DNA from: an uncultured Maribacter sp.
Lineage (GTDB): Bacteria; Bacteroidota; Bacteroidia; Flavobacteriales; Flavobacteriaceae
Length of the DNA stretch: 64,000 bases
NCBI GenBank assembly: GCA_947498505.1
Contig: CANMKG010000001.1
Span: 310,001 to 374,000, forward strand
Direction: 5' to 3'
The notes beneath the pieces were generated by a model. That model made no database searches, was not told where the DNA came from, and worked only from the letters and a program-made list of their open reading frames with translations. Of the stretch, positions 1 to 10,356 are shown piece after piece; position 1 is the stretch's first letter, and each line of letters opens with the position of its first letter. Made by a program: the position numbers and the translations under genes.

Positions 1-375
1 AGCAAGTAAAATGCCAATTATCTTATAAACATCAATTACTTCTTTGTATAAAAAAACTCCAAAAATTACAGGAATAACAAATGACATTTTTGTGGCCACC
101 GAAGCCACAGAAACACCTACTTTTTGTGCTGTGGCCGCCATTAGGTTGAAAACTATAATGAATAACAAGCCAAGAGCTAATGTTCCAAGAAACCATTGTT
201 TGTTAGGAATTTCCGTAAGTTTCACGTTGCCATCATTCAATAATAAACCAACAATACATGCTACAACATAGTTGGTGATAATAGCATAAAATGTTTGAAC
301 TTTATAAACTCCAAAAAGTTTAAATATTACAAATATTAAGCCTGTGAATAGGACACTAAAAACAAGATCTAGCAT
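1..375 (-). CDS. EamA/DMT-family transporter, 3' part missing (partial)
   Basis: The minus strand reads open from an ATG at 375 to the window edge (125 codons, no stop), so the C-terminal part lies outside. The translation begins MLDLVFSVLFTGLIFVIF and is strongly hydrophobic, with about four predicted membrane segments (near residues 3-20, 28-48, 65-82 and 92-110). The stretch around SVASVATKMSFVIPVIFG resembles the repeat of EamA drug/metabolite exporters, which are usually about 300 residues with ten helices. The ATG directly follows the TAA of the HAD gene, so the two are surely cotranscribed with ribD. The substrate cannot be told from the sequence. Confidence 0.7.
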   Translation of the reverse strand, partial: MLDLVFSVLFTGLIFVIFKLFGVYKVQTFYAIITNYVVACIVGLLLNDGNVKLTEIPNKQWFLGTLALGLLFIIVFNLMAATAQKVGVSVASVATKMSFVIPVIFGVFLYKEVIDVYKIIGILLA

Positions 376-978
376 TTATAAGTGTTTTTTTAGATTAATA
401 ACATCTTCTTTTCCTACTAAAAGATTCCAGCTTTTGATACCTATTTTTTCAGCAGTATTAGTATTTTCTTTAGTGTCATCAATAAAAAAGGTCTCTTCTG
501 CTATTAAGTTATTTTCCTTTAAAACAAATGTGTAAATATCTTCATTGGGTTTTCTTAAGTTAATTTCATGCGAGAGGTAAAACTTGTGAAAACATGCTTT
601 AAAAGCATGATACCTATCTAGCCCCATATTTTCTATTACTTTTTCAATATGTAAAGCGTTTGTATTACTTAAAAGAAACAGCTTGTGTGATTTTTCTTTA
701 GCTAAATCTTTAATGAAGTTTAAACGGTACTCTGGAAAATCTAAGATAATAGAATTCCATGCATTAATTATTTTTTCAGTAGTTGCCTGAGGGAAGATTA
801 TATTTAGTTTGTCTATAAATTCGGTTGAACTTATTAATCCTTTTTCGTATGAATTGGCAATTGAATTTATTTCTGGAGTTAGCCTGGTAAAACCAAATTT
901 TGCCATTTCTTGAAAAATAGCTTTTTTATCTAGGTTTATAAAGATATCTCCAAAATCAAAAATTATATTTTTAATCAT
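376..978 (-). CDS. HAD-superfamily hydrolase (IA-type phosphatase)
   Basis: This 200-residue protein of the haloacid dehalogenase superfamily is probably a small-molecule phosphatase. Motif I is FDFGD with the presumed nucleophile Asp8. The usual second Asp is replaced by Gly10, as happens in the YihX-like branch. Motif II is LLSNT (Ser104), motif III Lys143 in RKPNED, and motif IV the acidic pair Asp167-Asp168 in FFIDDTKEN. The helical cap lies between residues 15 and 90. The ATG overlaps the end of ribD by 8 bases, and the stop touches the start of the EamA gene. The position behind ribD would suit the unassigned riboflavin-pathway phosphatase step, but that is only inference. Confidence 0.8.
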   Translation of the reverse strand: MIKNIIFDFGDIFINLDKKAIFQEMAKFGFTRLTPEINSIANSYEKGLISSTEFIDKLNIIFPQATTEKIINAWNSIILDFPEYRLNFIKDLAKEKSHKLFLLSNTNALHIEKVIENMGLDRYHAFKACFHKFYLSHEINLRKPNEDIYTFVLKENNLIAEETFFIDDTKENTNTAEKIGIKSWNLLVGKEDVINLKKHL

Positions 979-2017
979 TTTTTAAAATAAGTAATTGGTC
1001 GGTTTTTAAAAGGGATTCTGAAATTAATGCACCCTGTATTTGTGGAGATTTAAGCCCTCTTGTAAATATATTTTTGCCTTTAAAAATACGTGCTTCATCC
1101 CATAAATTCGCATCAATAAAGGATTGTTGTGTTTTGCTTCCTCCTTCAACTAAAATGCTTGAAATATTATGTTTATGTGCTATTTTACATATTTCTGTAG
1201 GTAGATTTTTAGAAAAATCTACCTTTTCAAAATATGTGTTTTGAGTATTTTTTGTAATTTTTTCAGTTATTACGATAGTTTTACAACTATTGTCAAAAAC
1301 ATTAAAATTACTTGGTATTTTTAATTTTCGGTCAATTACAATACGTATAGGTTTTTTTCCTTTCCAACTTCGAGTATTAAGTTTTGGGTTGTCTTCAATA
1401 ATAGTGTTGGTTCCAGCTAGAATGGCTTGCTCTTCGCTGCGCCATTTGTGAACCAATTGTCTTGAATATTTGTTAGTAATCCAGTAGGGTTCAGGGGTGT
1501 TGTTTCTTAGTTTTTGATTTGGAGCAATAAATCCGTCCGAAGTTTCAGCCCATTTTAAAATAACGAACGGTCTTTTCTTTTCTTGAGAACAAAGAAAACG
1601 TTTATGATGCTCGCGACACTCATTTTCTAAAACGCCAAAAACAACTTCACAGCCAGCATTTTTTAATATTAGTATTCCATTACCAGAAACCAACGGGTTA
1701 GGGTCTGTGATGCCAATTATTACTTTAGGTATTTTATGTTGTACAATTAAGTTCGCACAAGGTGGCGTTTTGCCAAAATGCGAACAAGGTTCTAGAGTAA
1801 CATACAAAGTGGATTTTGCTAAAAGTAATTTGTTTTGTATACTATTTATTGCATTTACTTCAGCATGCGAACCTCCGTAAGGGCTTGTGAAACCCTCTCC
1901 GATAATTTTTTCATCATGAACAATTACACTCCCAACCATAGGATTTGGAGCAGTAGTTCCAAGACCATTTTTACCTAATTGAATACATCGGGAAATATAT
2001 TTTTCGTGTATCTTCAC
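971..2017 (-). CDS. ribD: Bifunctional riboflavin biosynthesis deaminase/reductase RibD
   Basis: RibD converts the GTP cyclohydrolase II product through deamination and then side-chain reduction in riboflavin synthesis. The N-terminal deaminase (about residues 1-145) shows the zinc motif HAE (His51, Glu53) and PCSHFGKTPPC (Cys78, Cys87). The reductase half starts near PFVILKWAETSDGFIAP. I chose the GTG at 2017 (VKIHEKYISR, 348 residues) because RibD proteins usually begin close to an HEKY-like helix. A TTG six codons upstream at 2035 is the alternative. A TATTTTTG box (2029-2022) stands just upstream, so the message may have almost no leader. It is the first gene of the ribD-HAD-EamA operon and is divergent from the GNAT gene. 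Confidence 0.93.
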   Translation of the reverse strand: MKIHEKYISRCIQLGKNGLGTTAPNPMVGSVIVHDEKIIGEGFTSPYGGSHAEVNAINSIQNKLLLAKSTLYVTLEPCSHFGKTPPCANLIVQHKIPKVIIGITDPNPLVSGNGILILKNAGCEVVFGVLENECREHHKRFLCSQEKKRPFVILKWAETSDGFIAPNQKLRNNTPEPYWITNKYSRQLVHKWRSEEQAILAGTNTIIEDNPKLNTRSWKGKKPIRIVIDRKLKIPSNFNVFDNSCKTIVITEKITKNTQNTYFEKVDFSKNLPTEICKIAHKHNISSILVEGGSKTQQSFIDANLWDEARIFKGKNIFTRGLKSPQIQGALISESLLKTDQLLILKND

Positions 2018-2044
2018 TTCACAAAAATAGAACAATAAAACATA

Positions 2045-2052
2045 TAGATTTG
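2045..2052 (+). promoter_or_regulatory. Candidate -7 element (TAGATTTG) of the GNAT-prmC-ligA operon
   Basis: TAGATTTG fits the Bacteroidota -7 consensus TAnnTTTG. It ends 7 bases before the ATG at 2060, so transcription would begin at or very near the start codon. No TTG is visible at the expected distance upstream, so confidence is low. Confidence 0.3.
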
Positions 2053-2059
2053 CAATTTT

Positions 2060-2545
2060 ATGGAAACTGCAATTATAAGAGAAATTAGGCCAGAGGATAA
2101 CGTTAATGTTGCTATTGCTATTCGTCAGGTTTTAATTGATATTGGCGTTCCAAAAGTAGGAACTGCATATGCTGATAAGGCCTTGGATTTTATGTATGAG
2201 CATTATGATGTTCCTAAGGCTACATATTTTGTGGTTGAAGACCAAGGGGAAATTATTGGATGTGCAGGAATAGCAAAACTAGATAACTTTGAGGGTAATG
2301 TGTGTGAGTTGCAAAAAATGTATTTTTTAGAAAAGGCAAGAGGTAGGGGTTTAGGAGGTAAAATGATGGAAACATGCCTAGATAAAGCAAAGGAATATGG
2401 TTTTGAAAAGTGCTATTTAGAAACCATGCCTTATATGAAAGCAGCACAAAAACTGTATGTAAAAAGTGGGTTTGAATATATAGATAAGCCTATGGGAGAT
2501 ACCGGACATTTTTCATGTCCAGTTTGGATGCTTAAAAGTTTGTAA
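2060..2545 (+). CDS. GNAT-family N-acetyltransferase
   Basis: This 161-residue protein fits a single GNAT domain, which transfers an acetyl group from acetyl-CoA to an amine. The strand FVVEDQGEIIGCAGIA (about 57-72) is followed by the acetyl-CoA-binding loop RGRGLGGKMME (about 94-104), and the C-terminal part AAQKLYVKSGFEYI (near residue 140) is typical of motif B. The substrate is unknown. It is the first gene of a plus-strand operon: its TAA is followed directly by the ATG of prmC. It is divergent from ribD with only 42 bases between the two starts. Confidence 0.85.
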   Translation: METAIIREIRPEDNVNVAIAIRQVLIDIGVPKVGTAYADKALDFMYEHYDVPKATYFVVEDQGEIIGCAGIAKLDNFEGNVCELQKMYFLEKARGRGLGGKMMETCLDKAKEYGFEKCYLETMPYMKAAQKLYVKSGFEYIDKPMGDTGHFSCPVWMLKSL

Positions 2546-3394
2546 ATGTTACTTCAAGAAATTAAAAATATATTTCACAAAGAATTGGTTGCTGTTTATC
2601 CCTTTGAAGAGATAAATAGCTTTTTTTACCTCTTAATAGAGCATTATTTAAACTTACCAAGATTTATTTTAGCTACTGAACCCAATTATGCGGTTACCAA
2701 GCAGGAAGAACAGCCTCTTTTTGAGGCATTACAAAAACTAGTGTTGGAAATTCCGTTACAGCATATTATAGGAGTTGCTAGTTTTATGGATATGGAATTT
2801 AAGGTAAACAAAAATGTATTAATACCAAGGCCTGAAACGGAAGAGTTAGTGCGATGGATTGTTGAAGACAATAAGAAAAATAGTAGTCCAATTACTATTT
2901 TGGATATTGGTACAGGAAGTGGGTGTATTGCAATTTCCTTAGCTAAAAACTTGCCTCAGGTAAAAGTGCATGCTATAGACGTGTCTGAATCCGCGTTGGA
3001 GGTGGCTCGAGAAAATACGCAAAGGAATAAAACTAATATCACTTTTCATCAGGCAGATATCTTAAAGTTAAATACTCTTGAAATTAAATTTGATATAATT
3101 GTATCTAACCCTCCCTATGTTAGAGAATTAGAGAAAAAAGAGATTAGTAATAATGTGAAAAATAACGAGCCACATTTGGCTTTATTTGTGGCTGACAAAA
3201 ACCCATTGGTATTTTATAAAACAATAGTAGATTTTGCTCAAGATAATTTAAAACAAGGAGGGAGTCTATATTTTGAGATAAATCAATATTTGGGAAACCA
3301 AACCAAACAGCTTTTAGATGATACTTTTTCGGATATTGAATTAAGAAAAGATATGTTTGGTAATGATAGAATGTTAAAGGGGGTATTAAAATAG
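2546..3394 (+). CDS. prmC: Peptide chain release factor N5-glutamine methyltransferase PrmC (HemK)
   Basis: PrmC methylates the glutamine of the GGQ motif in release factors with S-adenosylmethionine. This 282-residue protein has an N-terminal helical part (1-75), the segment LIPRPETEELV (92-102), the SAM loop DIGTGSGCIAIS (120-131) and the catalytic NPPY (188-191), which contacts the glutamine amide. Length and motif spacing are normal for the family. The ATG follows the stop of the GNAT gene with no gap, and ligA begins 8 bases after its stop, so it is the middle gene of a three-gene operon. Confidence 0.94.
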   Translation: MLLQEIKNIFHKELVAVYPFEEINSFFYLLIEHYLNLPRFILATEPNYAVTKQEEQPLFEALQKLVLEIPLQHIIGVASFMDMEFKVNKNVLIPRPETEELVRWIVEDNKKNSSPITILDIGTGSGCIAISLAKNLPQVKVHAIDVSESALEVARENTQRNKTNITFHQADILKLNTLEIKFDIIVSNPPYVRELEKKEISNNVKNNEPHLALFVADKNPLVFYKTIVDFAQDNLKQGGSLYFEINQYLGNQTKQLLDDTFSDIELRKDMFGNDRMLKGVLK

Positions 3395-3399
3395 TATAA

Positions 3400-5397
<1,998 letters not shown>

Positions 5398-5509
5398 TTG
5401 TTAATTGGTTTGTGTTTATACTTAGGTTTCAACATTTGTTCCATTTTTTTAGACATATGAGGATGTAGTTAGTTTTTAATAGACATATTTTTAGGCAAAA
5501 TAATTTTCT

Positions 5510-8227
5510 ATGAAGACAAGATTACTATTATGTTTATTTTGTGCGTTTAGTCTACAAATTTTTGCAAGGGACATTTATGTAGCTAAGGGTGGAGATGACG
5601 CTAACGATGGAACTGAAGCAAATCCATATTTAACAATTGCAAAAGCAGCAGAAGAGGCTGTTGCTGGTGACGTTGTATATATTCGAGAAGGGGTTTATGA
5701 AGAAACCTTGACACCATTGAACTCTGGTGCAGCCGGAATGCCTATAATATTTCAGTCGTATCCCGGTGAACGGGTTGTAATAAGTGCTATGGAGGCACTT
5801 TCTGGATGGACGCAAGAAGCAGGTTCGGTTTATAAAACTTCAATACCTTTTCCCAGTTTAGGTCAAGAAAATTTTGTTATGCATGTTGAAACTGCGTGCG
5901 ATTTGGCAAGGTGGCCAAATAAAACTTCAGATAATCCTTTTGAGTTAGGAACGCTTCGTAATACTGGAGGTAGTGGAGAGAATGTTATTAACGAGGCTTA
6001 CTTGACAGAAAATTCTATACCCAATATTGATTGGACAGGTGGGGCGGTCTGGTTTTATGGAGACAGACCGGGTTCTGGTTGGTTAGCGTGGAAAAGAATT
6101 ATAACTAGTAGTTCATCTGGTAGAGTTAATTTTAATTTAACAGCTAGTCAAGATTGGATAAGAACTGCGCATCCTCCATCTGATTTAGGAGATTTTTACT
6201 TGGAAGGTGTAAAAGAAGCTTTAGATTATCAAAACGAATGGTATTTCGATGAAGATACGGATGAATTGTTTATTCAGATACCTGGAGGTGGAGCACCAAA
6301 TGATGGTGATGTGAAAATGAGAAGACGACGAGAAACCATCAATCTTCAAAACAAAAAATATATTGAAATTAGAAACCTAGCAGTTTTTGGTGGTATCATT
6401 AATATAGAAGACGATACACGCTGGACAACTAATTCTAATACCACAAACAATATACTTTACGGAATTTCATCTTTTTATGGTGGGCATACGCAAGGCGCTG
6501 TTGATAGTTTTAGTTCAGGTTTAGCAAGTATAAAACTAGAGGGGTCAAATAATAGAATAGAAAAATGTGAAATCGCCTTTGGAGCTTCATCTGGAATTAA
6601 CGCTAAGGGAAATAATCAGGAAATCATAGACAATTATATTCATGACTTTAATTATTTAGGCTCATATGATGCTCCTGTAATGATAAGAGGTATTGTAAAT
6701 ACTCTTGTGAAAAATAATACTGTTAGTAATGGAGGTAGAGATGGTTTGCAATATTTTGGTAATGATAATGAAATTGCGTACAACGATGTTTCTCGAAGTA
6801 ATTTAATAGCAGATGATTGTGCTTTGTTTTACACAGTTGGGTTACAGCCTAATACTGAAATTCATCACAATTGGTTTCATGATGCGTATTCAAGCGGAAC
6901 AAAAAAGAAAGCAGCAGGGATTTATTTGGATAACGATGCTGCGAGTTTTGATGTGCATCATAATGTTGTTTGGAATACAGAGTGGACTGCGGTGCAAATT
7001 AATTGGAATGGTACCGATATTAATGTTTATAACAACACTTTTTTTAATAATGAAGCCGTAATGGGGGCATGGCATCTAGCTGGAACTTCATTTAGTAACG
7101 TTAACGTTTGGAATAATTTAGGAGGAGATGATAACTGGGAGCCCGAATCGGATAAACAAAACAATTTAGTAGTTACCGCAGGTGCTTTTGTAAGTGAAAG
7201 CAATGGAGATTTTAGGTTAAAGACAGGAGCTCCTGGAATTGATGAGGGAAAGGAAATACCAGGTATTACTGATGGTTTTGTTGGAGCCCGTCCAGATATT
7301 GGTGCTTATGAGTTTGGGGCTTCAGATTGGTTAGCTGGTATAAGTTGGAACCCCAAGTATGGTGCCGCGGGTTTGGGGTGCTACGGTCTTCCAGGTGAAG
7401 ATTGCATTACTCTTCCAAAAGATGATGAAGATAAAGATGGTGTTGATGATGCTTATGATTTGTGTCCAGGCACTCCACAAGGTACAACTGTAAATACTAG
7501 TGGTTGTGAAGTTTTTATGTTGCCATCTAATAATTTTAACATTGTTGCAACCGGAGAAACATGTAGAAATAGTGATAATGGAAGCATATTAATTGGTGCA
7601 GAAATAGAGTTAGATTATGTCATTAAGATTGATGAAATAAACTTTGAGGCAAATTTCACTAAAATAGCTCTATTGGAGAACGTTCCTGCTGGAAATTACA
7701 CGGTATGTATTACCACAGCAGTTGATGCTAATTATGAACAATGTTTTGAAGTTGTAGTAGATGAACCAGAAGATTTATCGGTGAGTTCTAAAGTTAATTT
7801 ATTGGAAAAAAAATTAACATTGGATTTGGCGGGAAGCAATTTATATGAAGTAGAGTTAAATGGCGCTTTAATTGTTACGGAGAATGCGAATGTGGAATTA
7901 AACTTAAACGAAGGAGAAAATACTTTGTTTGTAAAAACGGATAAAGACTGTCAAGGGGTTTATAAAGAGGTGATTTTCGTTGGGGATGAACTTTTGCTTT
8001 ATCCTAATCCCGTAGAAAACCTATTATCTATTGTTACTCCTAAAGAAAAAAGTGCTGAAATTAAATATCAGTTACATACGTTTGAAGGAAAACTAATTAG
8101 ATCCGGAACTCTTAATACAGATGGTAAAATAGCAACAGCGGACTTATCTGGTGTTGTAAGTGGTGTGTATGTAATATCTCTAAGGTCACCAAACTTTACC
8201 CTTAAATCAAAAATTGTAAAAAAATGA
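5510..8227 (+). CDS. Secreted right-handed beta-helix protein with TSP3-like repeat and type IX secretion C-terminal domain
   Basis: This 905-residue protein is probably attached to the surface or released by the type IX secretion system. A signal peptide (1-19, LLLCLFCAFSLQIFA) is followed by IYVAKGGDDANDGTEANPY, the usual opening of pectate-lyase-like parallel beta-helices, and then by repeated N-rich coils to about residue 600. The core ends in DIGAYEFG (about 600). A calcium-type thrombospondin-3-like repeat (DEDKDGVDDAYDLCPGTPQG, about 640-660) follows, then a Cys-containing linker and the sorting domain (LLYPNPVENLL near 826 to SKIVKK at the end). Polysaccharide binding or lyase activity is plausible, but I see no diagnostic catalytic residues. 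The stop overlaps the next ATG by 4 bases. Confidence 0.88.
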   Translation: MKTRLLLCLFCAFSLQIFARDIYVAKGGDDANDGTEANPYLTIAKAAEEAVAGDVVYIREGVYEETLTPLNSGAAGMPIIFQSYPGERVVISAMEALSGWTQEAGSVYKTSIPFPSLGQENFVMHVETACDLARWPNKTSDNPFELGTLRNTGGSGENVINEAYLTENSIPNIDWTGGAVWFYGDRPGSGWLAWKRIITSSSSGRVNFNLTASQDWIRTAHPPSDLGDFYLEGVKEALDYQNEWYFDEDTDELFIQIPGGGAPNDGDVKMRRRRETINLQNKKYIEIRNLAVFGGIINIEDDTRWTTNSNTTNNILYGISSFYGGHTQGAVDSFSSGLASIKLEGSNNRIEKCEIAFGASSGINAKGNNQEIIDNYIHDFNYLGSYDAPVMIRGIVNTLVKNNTVSNGGRDGLQYFGNDNEIAYNDVSRSNLIADDCALFYTVGLQPNTEIHHNWFHDAYSSGTKKKAAGIYLDNDAASFDVHHNVVWNTEWTAVQINWNGTDINVYNNTFFNNEAVMGAWHLAGTSFSNVNVWNNLGGDDNWEPESDKQNNLVVTAGAFVSESNGDFRLKTGAPGIDEGKEIPGITDGFVGARPDIGAYEFGASDWLAGISWNPKYGAAGLGCYGLPGEDCITLPKDDEDKDGVDDAYDLCPGTPQGTTVNTSGCEVFMLPSNNFNIVATGETCRNSDNGSILIGAEIELDYVIKIDEINFEANFTKIALLENVPAGNYTVCITTAVDANYEQCFEVVVDEPEDLSVSSKVNLLEKKLTLDLAGSNLYEVELNGALIVTENANVELNLNEGENTLFVKTDKDCQGVYKEVIFVGDELLLYPNPVENLLSIVTPKEKSAEIKYQLHTFEGKLIRSGTLNTDGKIATADLSGVVSGVYVISLRSPNFTLKSKIVKK

Positions 8228-8928
8228 AAATTATAAAAAGACTTAGTATAATAATGTTCTTATCGGTATTTATAAGCTGTGGAGGAGGAGGTGACGATTC
8301 TCCGACGCCGACGCCTGAAGAGGCTGATGCACCAAAGGCAGCTTTATTAAAGTTTCCGTTGAAGGATGTTGAGTGTAATGAGGGTACAATTATTTCAGAT
8401 GACGAAAGCACAGTGACCTTTGAATGGGAATCAGCTGAATTTGCTACTTCTTATGATGTGATTTATACGGATTTGGATTCGGATGAAGAAAAAAAGACTT
8501 CAGTAACAGGTACGACGGCTGATATTACTTTAAAAAGAGGAGTTCCTTATGCTTGGCATGTGATTTCAAAGTCCGATAAAACCGATAAAACTGCAACAAG
8601 CGAAACATGGAAATTGTATAATTCTGGTCCTGGGGTTATCAGTTTTGTGCCGTTTCCTGCTGAATTGGTAAGTCCACCAATGGGTGGTTTAGCATCAATA
8701 AATACCGAATTAGAGTGGAATGGCTCAGATGCGGATAATAATATTGAGTCATACGATGTGTATTTAGATACAGCAAACCCTCCGATTACATTATTAGGAA
8801 ATACAACAAGTATGGAATACGAAACTTCAGGATTAACACCTGATACGGTTTATTACTGGCGAGTTGACACCAAAGATGTACATGGTAACGCAACACGGTC
8901 TCAAATATTTGAATTTAGAACTCAGTAA
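8224..8928 (+). CDS. Surface-type lipoprotein with fibronectin type III-like domains
   Basis: The 234-residue product starts with a lipoprotein signal (LSVFISC, lipidated Cys19) followed by GGGGDDSPTPTPEE. The acidic residues after the cysteine resemble the lipoprotein export signal of Bacteroidota, so exposure at the cell surface is likely. Two fibronectin-III-like units can be read: about 38-128 (TVTFEWESAEFATSYDVIY, YAWHVISKSD) and about 140-234 (LEWNGSDADNNIESYDVYL, YYWRVDTKDVHGN). It overlaps the stop of the beta-helix gene (ATGA), so the two are translationally coupled and probably partners, for example binding protein and cargo. Carbohydrate specificity is unknown. Confidence 0.82.
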   Translation: MKIIKRLSIIMFLSVFISCGGGGDDSPTPTPEEADAPKAALLKFPLKDVECNEGTIISDDESTVTFEWESAEFATSYDVIYTDLDSDEEKKTSVTGTTADITLKRGVPYAWHVISKSDKTDKTATSETWKLYNSGPGVISFVPFPAELVSPPMGGLASINTELEWNGSDADNNIESYDVYLDTANPPITLLGNTTSMEYETSGLTPDTVYYWRVDTKDVHGNATRSQIFEFRTQ

Positions 8929-8994
8929 ATAAAAAGCAGTCATTTTTAGCTCTAGAAAAGATAATATTTAGGTGTTTTTTCTAAAGTTTTTTTA

Positions 8995-9444
8995 TTATTG
9001 AAGTTGTTTTTTAAAACAAACACTGTTTTTTACGCCTTTGTATTGTCCGTAGTTTTCTATGATGGTATAGTTGCTTTTTTTGTAGAAAGCAACAGCTTCA
9101 AATTGTCTATTACCTGTTTCTAAAATGGTGTAGCTATATTTTAGTTCTTCGGCCCATGCTTCTAGCGCATCAATAATTTTAGAAGCAAAGCCCTTGCCTC
9201 TTTCAGATGGAGAAACGTACATGCGTTTTATTTCCATAGTGCTATCGTCAAAAGGTTTTATAGCACCACAACCTATGGGTTCATTGTTGTTATAAACAAC
9301 AATTACGTATTTTAAATTTTGAATGGAATTAAATTGGTTGTAAAAGTCATGTTCATCTCCATCTGTTACCGCTAAATAGGTATCAAGCTGTTTTACAAGT
9401 TTTACAAAATCAGGATTTTTAGAGTTGGTCTTAACTATTTTCAT
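8995..9444 (-). CDS. GNAT-family N-acetyltransferase
   Basis: The 149-residue protein carries one GNAT fold. The strand YVIVVYNNNEPIGCGAIKPF (about 47-66) is followed by MEIKRMYVSPSERGKGFASKI (about 71-91) with the acetyl-CoA loop ERGKGFAS, then LETGNRQFEAVAFYKKSNY. The closest general type is the small MarR-neighbour-like or YitH-like acetyltransferases, and the substrate cannot be assigned. It is the last gene of a three-gene minus-strand operon with the split 5'-nucleotidase genes (2 bases from the metallophosphatase stop). It converges on the lipoprotein gene at 8224. Confidence 0.85.
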   Translation of the reverse strand: MKIVKTNSKNPDFVKLVKQLDTYLAVTDGDEHDFYNQFNSIQNLKYVIVVYNNNEPIGCGAIKPFDDSTMEIKRMYVSPSERGKGFASKIIDALEAWAEELKYSYTILETGNRQFEAVAFYKKSNYTIIENYGQYKGVKNSVCFKKQLQ

Positions 9445-9446
9445 AT

Positions 9447-10355
9447 TTATACTGTAATTGAAACACCTTTAGAGCTAATATTTTTGTTGTTGTCAAAATA
9501 AAAATCAATTCTACCCAAGTTTAATCCATAGCAGCCAACTTGATTTACTAAAATTTCTTTTCCATTTTTATTTTTTACAATAGTTGGTTTGTCTAAAAAG
9601 GTATGGGTATGACCGCCTATAATAAGGTCTGTATATTCCGTTTTAGTTGCTAGTTGTAAATCACTTGGTTTATTGGTTTCATAATCATATCCCAAGTGTG
9701 ATAAGCAAATAACTAAATCACATTTTTTTTCTAGTTTAAGTTCTTTTTCTATATCAGAAGCTATTTCAAACGGATTAATGTATTTGGTTTCTTTATAAAG
9801 CTTTTTAGTTACAAGTCCTTTTAATTCAATACCAATACCGTAAATACCTATTTTAAGATTGTTAAGCGTATATATATTATAAGGTTTGGTATAACCATTA
9901 AGAACAGTATTTGTAAAGTCGTAATTGGCAGAAAGTAAATCGAATTTCGCATTAGGTATTTGAGCAAGCAATCCGTCAACGCCATTATCAAAATCATGAT
10001 TTCCTAAAGTAGCGGCATCATATTTTAACATGCTCATTAGTTTAAACTCCATTTCACCTCCAAAAAAATTGAAATAAGGGGTGCCTTGAAAAATATCACC
10101 AGCATCAAGTAATAAGGTGTTTGGATTTTCCTTTCGAATATTTTCGACTAATGTTGCACGTCTGCTTAGCCCTCCTAAATTTGGGTAACTCTCATGGTTT
10201 TTTGGAAAAGCATCAATATGGCTATGCACATCATTCGTGTGTAGTATGGTGATGTGTTTTTGAGAATTTTTAAAACAGGAGTTAAGGGTTAAACCACTTA
10301 ATCCTAAATATGCTGCAGATGCTGAGCTGTTGGATAAAAATTTTCTTCGATTCAT
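9447..10355 (-). CDS. 5'-nucleotidase-type metallophosphatase (N-terminal half of a split UshA-like enzyme)
   Basis: This 302-residue protein has the calcineurin-like metallophosphatase domain of periplasmic 5'-nucleotidases. The two-metal motifs are NDVHSHIDAF, DAGDIFQGTPYF, LGNHDFDNG, CLSHLGYDYE and GGHTHTF. The N-terminus (MNRRKFLSNSSASAAYLG) looks like a twin-arginine signal, and LTLNSC could be a lipobox (Cys27), so export and membrane anchoring are likely. It lacks the C-terminal substrate-binding domain, which is encoded by the gene directly upstream (1-base gap). The two products together match the length of a whole UshA-like enzyme. Likely role: nucleotide salvage in the periplasm. 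Confidence 0.88.
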   Translation of the reverse strand: MNRRKFLSNSSASAAYLGLSGLTLNSCFKNSQKHITILHTNDVHSHIDAFPKNHESYPNLGGLSRRATLVENIRKENPNTLLLDAGDIFQGTPYFNFFGGEMEFKLMSMLKYDAATLGNHDFDNGVDGLLAQIPNAKFDLLSANYDFTNTVLNGYTKPYNIYTLNNLKIGIYGIGIELKGLVTKKLYKETKYINPFEIASDIEKELKLEKKCDLVICLSHLGYDYETNKPSDLQLATKTEYTDLIIGGHTHTFLDKPTIVKNKNGKEILVNQVGCYGLNLGRIDFYFDNNKNISSKGVSITV

Positions 10356-10356
10356 G

